A stretch of 64,000 bases of DNA from Azospirillum brasilense. Lineage in GTDB: Bacteria; Pseudomonadota; Alphaproteobacteria; Azospirillales; Azospirillaceae. Below, piece after piece: positions 18,301 to 24,300 of this stretch (position 1 is its first letter; every line of letters begins with the position of its first letter). Position numbers and translations under genes: made by a program. The notes under the pieces are model-generated. The model was not told the origin of the DNA. It made no database searches and worked only from the letters and a program-made list of their open reading frames with translations. Location: assembly GCF_008365405.1 (NCBI RefSeq), contig NZ_QOKV01000028.1, positions 1 through 64,000 of the forward strand. Reading direction: 5' to 3'.

Positions 18301-21300
18301 CGAAATGGTTGACGGCGATCAGGTCGATGCGCCCGTCGTCGGTGAAGATGCGGAGGTCGACGCCGTCCCGCTCCATGCGGACGTCCGCCGGCGCGATGCC
18401 CGGCCCAAGGGTGAGGCGGTCGGTGCCGCCGCCGGGGAAGACGTAGAGCCGCCCCTGGCCGGGCAGGATCATGAAGTCGTCGGTGCCGGCGTCGCCGAAC
18501 ACGACATTGTCGCCCCACACGTTCACGACCTTGCCGCCGGAGAAGGTCACCGCCTCCAGACCGCGCGACATGCCCTCGGTCGGCGGAGCGAACTGGTTGA
18601 CGACGCGCACCGTCCGCCCGCTTCCGATGAAGACCACCAGCAGATCGTTGCCGTCGCGGGCGAGCGTCACGTCGCCCGGACCGACGTCGGGGCCGAAGTT
18701 GATGGTGCCGCCGCCGCCGGAATGGATGACCTGCTGGGCGGGGCCGGTCTTGCCGATCTGGAAGACGTCGCCCCGGCCTCCCCCGATCAGCGTGTCCCGG
18801 GACGAGAGGTCGAAGCTCCGCCCGTCGGGGAACGTCAGGTCCTTGATGGCGCCGTAGTAGTTCAGGACGGTGATGACCTGGCTGGTGCGGTCGATGTGGA
18901 TTTCCAGGTCCGAGCCGGTCCGGAACATCACGACCTCGGTGCTGTCGATGTCGCCGAACACCAGCGAATCGCCGCCTTCGGTGTAGATCGTCTGCGAGCC
19001 GGTGTCCCGCCCGACCAGGAACTGGGTCGGCCCCTTCCCGCCGAACACCACCTTGTCGCCGGTCAGCGGCATCATGGTGCCGTCCGGTCGCTGGATCGCC
19101 TCCAGCGGCGCCCCCGCGAAGTGGTTGACGATGGTCAGGGAGTCCTTCGTGCCGTCCACCGTCACGCGCAGATCGTCGCCGAAGCGGGTCAGCCGGATCT
19201 TCGACCCGTCGACGGTGTCCACGATCCGCACCCGGTCGTCTCCGGAGGTGTCGGGATAGAGGATGACGTCGCCCATGCCGGCCTGGATGACGAACTCGTC
19301 ATGGCCCGAACCGCCGATCAGCACCTTGCCGCCCTGGATGTTCCAGGTGGTGCCGTTGTCGAAGACGAGGTCGCCGACGCCGTCCATCGCGAAATGGTTG
19401 ACGATGACGATCTCGTCCTGCCGTCCCTCGATGGTGATGTGCAGATCCGCCCCGACGCGGACCACCCGCGTCTTGCCCGGGTCGGCGTCGATGCTCAGAT
19501 GCTGGCCGGGGCCGCCGGGATAGATGATCGGGCCCGCCGGCAGGGTTTCCCGGCCGCCGCCGCTGATGTGGACGGTGGATCCGGCGATCGGCCAGACCAC
19601 GCCGTTGAGGAAGATGATCTCCGGGATCATCACCACCCCGCCCGACGCGAACTGGTTGACGATGGTCATGCTGTCGGCGCCGAGCGTGACGCGCAGGTCG
19701 TCGCCGACGCGGGTCAGCCGCAGGTCCTTCGGATCGACGCCGGGGGCCGCGACGATCCGGTCGCCGTTGGCCTTGCCGCCGCCATACACGATGACGTTGC
19801 CCATGCCGGGCGTCAGCGTGAACACGTCGTCGCCGTCGGTGCCGACCTGGACGCCGTTTCCGCCGACCGTCCAGACCTTGCCGTCGCCGAAGGCGACGCT
19901 GCGGAGCGCGTTGCCGAGGAAGTGATTGAGAATGGTGACGACGTCGCCGCCGTCGCCCATGACGATCTCGAGGTCGCCGCCGGAGCGGCGCAGCACGGTG
20001 CCGAGGCTGTCGATGCGCGGATCGAAGCGCAGGACGTCGGTCCCGCCGCCGGGATAGATCGAGACGTGGCCGACGCCCGGCCTGGCCTCGAAGGTTTCGG
20101 TGCTGCTGCCGCCGAGCTGGATCTGGTGGCCCCAGATGTTCCAGATGTTGCCGTCCACGAACCGGATGGAGTGGACGCCGCCGCTGGCCCCGCCCGCGAA
20201 GTGGTTGAGCACGGTCAGCGAGTCGCCGAGGCCGTAGACGGTCACCACCAGATCGTCGCCGACCCGCTGGAGCCGGACGTTGGCCGGGTCGATGCCCTGG
20301 CCGATGGTGATCTGGTCCATCCCGATGCCCGGCAGCACGATCCGCGAGCCGGTGCCGGGCGCCAGCGTGAAGCTGTCGTCCCCGGCGCTGCCGACCAGCA
20401 CGTTGGGATCGGTCAGCCGCCATGTCCGACCGCCAACGACCACATTCTCCAGCACCGACGCGCCCCATCCGGTCGCGAAGTGGTTCAGCACCGTGATCCG
20501 CTCGGCGCTGCCCTGCACGGCGATGACGAGGTTCTCGCCCTCCCGCACGAAGCTCAGCTTGTCGGTGGGGATGCCGGTGCCGAAGCTCAGCGTGTCGAAA
20601 CCCTTGCCGGCGAACAGGGTCACCGCGCCGTCGCCGGGCTTCACCGTGAAGAGGTCCGCGGTGTCGCCGCCGATGCGGAAGCCTTCCGCCGCACCGATGG
20701 TCCACACCGTGCCGTCGGCGAAGGTGATGGTGCGCAGCCCGCTGTTGCCGGCGGCCAGACCGTCGAAATGGTTCAGCACGGTGACGCGGTCGCTGGTCCC
20801 GGCGATGCCGATGACCAGCGTGTTGCCGTCGCGGCTCAGCGCCACGTCCGTGGGGCGGATTCCAGCGCCGAGCACCAGCCCGTCCGCTCCGCCGCCGCCG
20901 GCCAGCACCCGCCCGCCCAGGCCCGCCGTGATGGTGAAGACCTCGTCGGTGCCGGTGCCGACGATCAGGCGGGTGTTGTCGACGGCCCATGCCGTGCCGT
21001 CGCCGAAGCGGATGGTGGAGACGCCGTCCGGGTTGCCGTCGAAGTGGTTCTTGACGATCCAGGAGTCGGAGCTTCCGATGTAGGCGATGCGCAGGTCGTC
21101 GCCCTCGCGGGTCAGCCGCATCCGGTCGGGGTCGATGGTCAGCGCGAAGCTGATGGTGTCGGTGCCCTCGCTGCCGTAGAGCGTCACCTCCCCGCCACCG
21201 AGGCCGAACACGGTGGTGTCGTTGCCGGTGGTGCTGATGACGATGTCGGCGCCGCTCACCCGCCAGCGGGTGCCGTCGGCCAGCTCGATCGCCTGGATTC

Positions 21301-24300
21301 CGCCGTTGCCGGCCCCGGCCAGAACGTCGGCGGAGAAGTGGTTGAAGGCGATCACCGAGCGGTCGGTCCCGGCGATGCGGATTTCCAGATCGTCGCCGCG
21401 GCGCGACAGGCGCAGGTCGGCGGCGGTCACGTCCTCGCCGAAGCGGATGACGTTCGCCCCGTCGTCGGCGTGGACCGTGCGGCTGGTGAATCCCGGCTCG
21501 ATGGCGATGGTGTCGTCGCCCGTGCCGCCCATCAGCAGGATGTCGCCCCACACCGGCCAGACCACGCCGTCCGCGAACACGAACTCCCGGATGCCGCCGA
21601 TGCCCGCCCCCGCCGCGCCGTTGGCGGCGAAATGCTCCATGATGGTGACGCGGTCACGGGCGTAGCCGTCCTCGCCCGCCGGGCCGCCGCCCGCATCGAA
21701 CAGGATGTGCAGGTCGTCGTCGATGCGCACCAGATGCGCGATCTCGTGCCGGAAGCCCGAACCCAGCTGGACGATGTCGTTCCCGCCCTCGCCGAAGACG
21801 ACAACATGGCCGGCGCCGGACGGCGCGGTGATCACGTCGTCGCCCGGCGTGCCGGTCAGCACGAGGTCGCCGAACATGCGGACGCCGTCCTGGACGTTCA
21901 CCACGCTGTCGCCGCGGCGGTAGCTGTTGTAGAGGACGCCGCCCTCGGTCAGCGTGCCGACCCGCCGCCAGCCCGATTCCTTGAAGGTCACGAAGTCGTC
22001 GCGGTCGCCGGTGACGTAGAGCGGCGCGCCGCCCGCGTTGGCCCGGACGCCCTGCTCGTTGAAGATCAGCGTCTGGTGGCCCTCGGCGGTCAGGTCGAAC
22101 CGCTCGATCCCGTGGACGTTCACGGCGGTGCCCAGCAGCATCAACCGGTTGCCCTCGAACCGCAGCGTGTCGTCGCCCGAACCGCCGTCCACCGAGACGA
22201 AGCCCTCGTCCAAGACCCGCAGCGTGTCGTTGCCGGCCCCGCCCGCCAGCGCATCGCCCCCGCCCCGGCCGTCGAGGTAATTGTCCGCGCCGTCGCCGGT
22301 CAGGCTGTCGGCCTGCCCGGTGGCGATCACCCTTTCCACTCCGGACAGGCGATCCCCCTCCGCGTCGCCGCTGCTGCCGGTGCCCGCCGTGAGATCAACC
22401 GTCACCCCGGCGGCGGAGGCGGAATAGTCCGCGGTGTCGATGCCCGCGCCGCCGACCAGCGTGTCGGCTCCGGCCCCGCCGATCAGCGTGTCGTCGCCAG
22501 CATCACCGTCCAGCCGGTTGGCCCCGCCGTCGCCGATCAGGAGGTCGGCGTGGCCGGAACCCGACAGATTCTCGATGCCGGTCAATCGGTCGCCTTCGGC
22601 GTCGCCGCCCAGGCCGGTCCCTGTGGTGAGATCGAGCGTGACCCCCGCGTCCGATCCGGAATAGTCGGCGGTGTCGGCTCCGCCGCCACCCTCCAGCGTG
22701 TCGGCGCCCGCCCCGCCCTTCAGGACGTTGTCCAGACCGTCGCCGGTCAACCGGTCGTCGAAGGCCGAGCCGATCAGGTTCTCGACCCCGCTCAGCCGGT
22801 CGCCCTCGGCGGTGCCGCCGCTGCCGGTGCCGGCCGCGAGGTCCACGACCACCGCGTCGGCGGAGGCGGAATAATCGGCGGTGTCGATGCCCGCCCCGCC
22901 GATCAGCGTGTCGGCACCCTCGCCGCCGATCAGCGTGTCGTCGCCGGCCGCACCGTCGAGGCGGTTGTCCCCGCCATCGCCGGTCAGCCGGTCGGCCTGG
23001 TTGGAACCGGTCAGGTTCTCGATGCCGGTCAGACGGTCGCCTTCGGCGTCGCCGCCGGTCCCCAGGCCGGTCGACAGATCGACGGTGACCCCGTTTGCCG
23101 AGGCTAGGTATTCCGCGGTGTCGATGCCCTCGCCGCCGATCAGCGTGTCCGCACCACCCAGGCCGGCCAGCGTGTCGTTGCCGCCCTGCCCGTCCAGCCG
23201 GTTGCGGTTCGCGTCGCCGGTCAGCCGATCGTTGCCGGCGGAGCCGAGCAGATTCTCGATCCCCGACAGCCGATCGCCCTGCGCATCGCCGCCGGTTCCC
23301 GTGCCGCTCGCCAGGCTGACCGTCACGGCGGCGCCCGACGCCGTGTAATCCGCCGTGTCGGTCCCCACCCCGCCGACCAGAGTGTCGGCGCCGGCACCAC
23401 CGACCAGCGTGTCGTCGCCCGCAGCGCCGTCGAGCCGGTTGGCCCCGCCGTCGCCGATCAGGCGGTCGTTGCGGCTGGAGCCGGTGACGTTCTCGATGCC
23501 GGCCAGGACGTCGCCCTCCGCATCACCGCCCAGACCGGTCCCGGTGGCGAGATCGACGGTCACCGCGGCGGTCGAGGCCGAGTAATCCGCGGTGTCGGTT
23601 CCAGCCCCGCCGATCAGCGTGTCGGCCCCGCCCAGGCCGGCCAGGGTGTCGTTGCCCGCCCGCCCGTCGATCCGGTTGCCCCCGGCGTCGCCGGTCAGAC
23701 GGTCGTTGCCGTCCGAGCCGAGCAGGTTTTCGATCCCGCTCAACCGGTCGCCCTGCGCGTTGCCGCCGCTGCCGACCCCGGTCGTCAGGTTGACGGTGAC
23801 CGCCGCCGAGGCCGAATAATCCGCGGTGTCGGTGCCCTCGCCGCCGACCAGCGTGTCCGCCCCGGCGCCACCGGCCAGCGTGTCGTCGCCGGTGCCGCCG
23901 TCGAGCCGGTTGCCGCCGCCGTTGCCGGTCAGACGGTCGCCGAAGGCGGAGCCGATGACGTTCTCGATGCCGGTCAGGATGTCCCCCTCCGCATCGCCGC
24001 CATGGCCCGTTCCGGTTTCGAGATCGACAGTCACCGCCTCCAGAGAGGCCGAATAGTCCGCGGTGTCGGTGCCCTCGCCACCGATCAGCGTGTCGGCCCC
24101 GGCCCCGCCGGCCAACGTGTCGTCGCCAGCATCACCGTCGATGCGGTTGGCGCCGCCGTCGCCCGTCAGGCGGTCGTCGTGGCTGGAGCCGATGATGTCC
24201 TCGACCCCGCTGATCCGGTCGCCCTCGGCGTCGCCGCCGGCCCCGGTGCCCGCGGCGAGATCGACCGTGACGCCGCTGGCCGATCCGCTGTAGGCGACGG

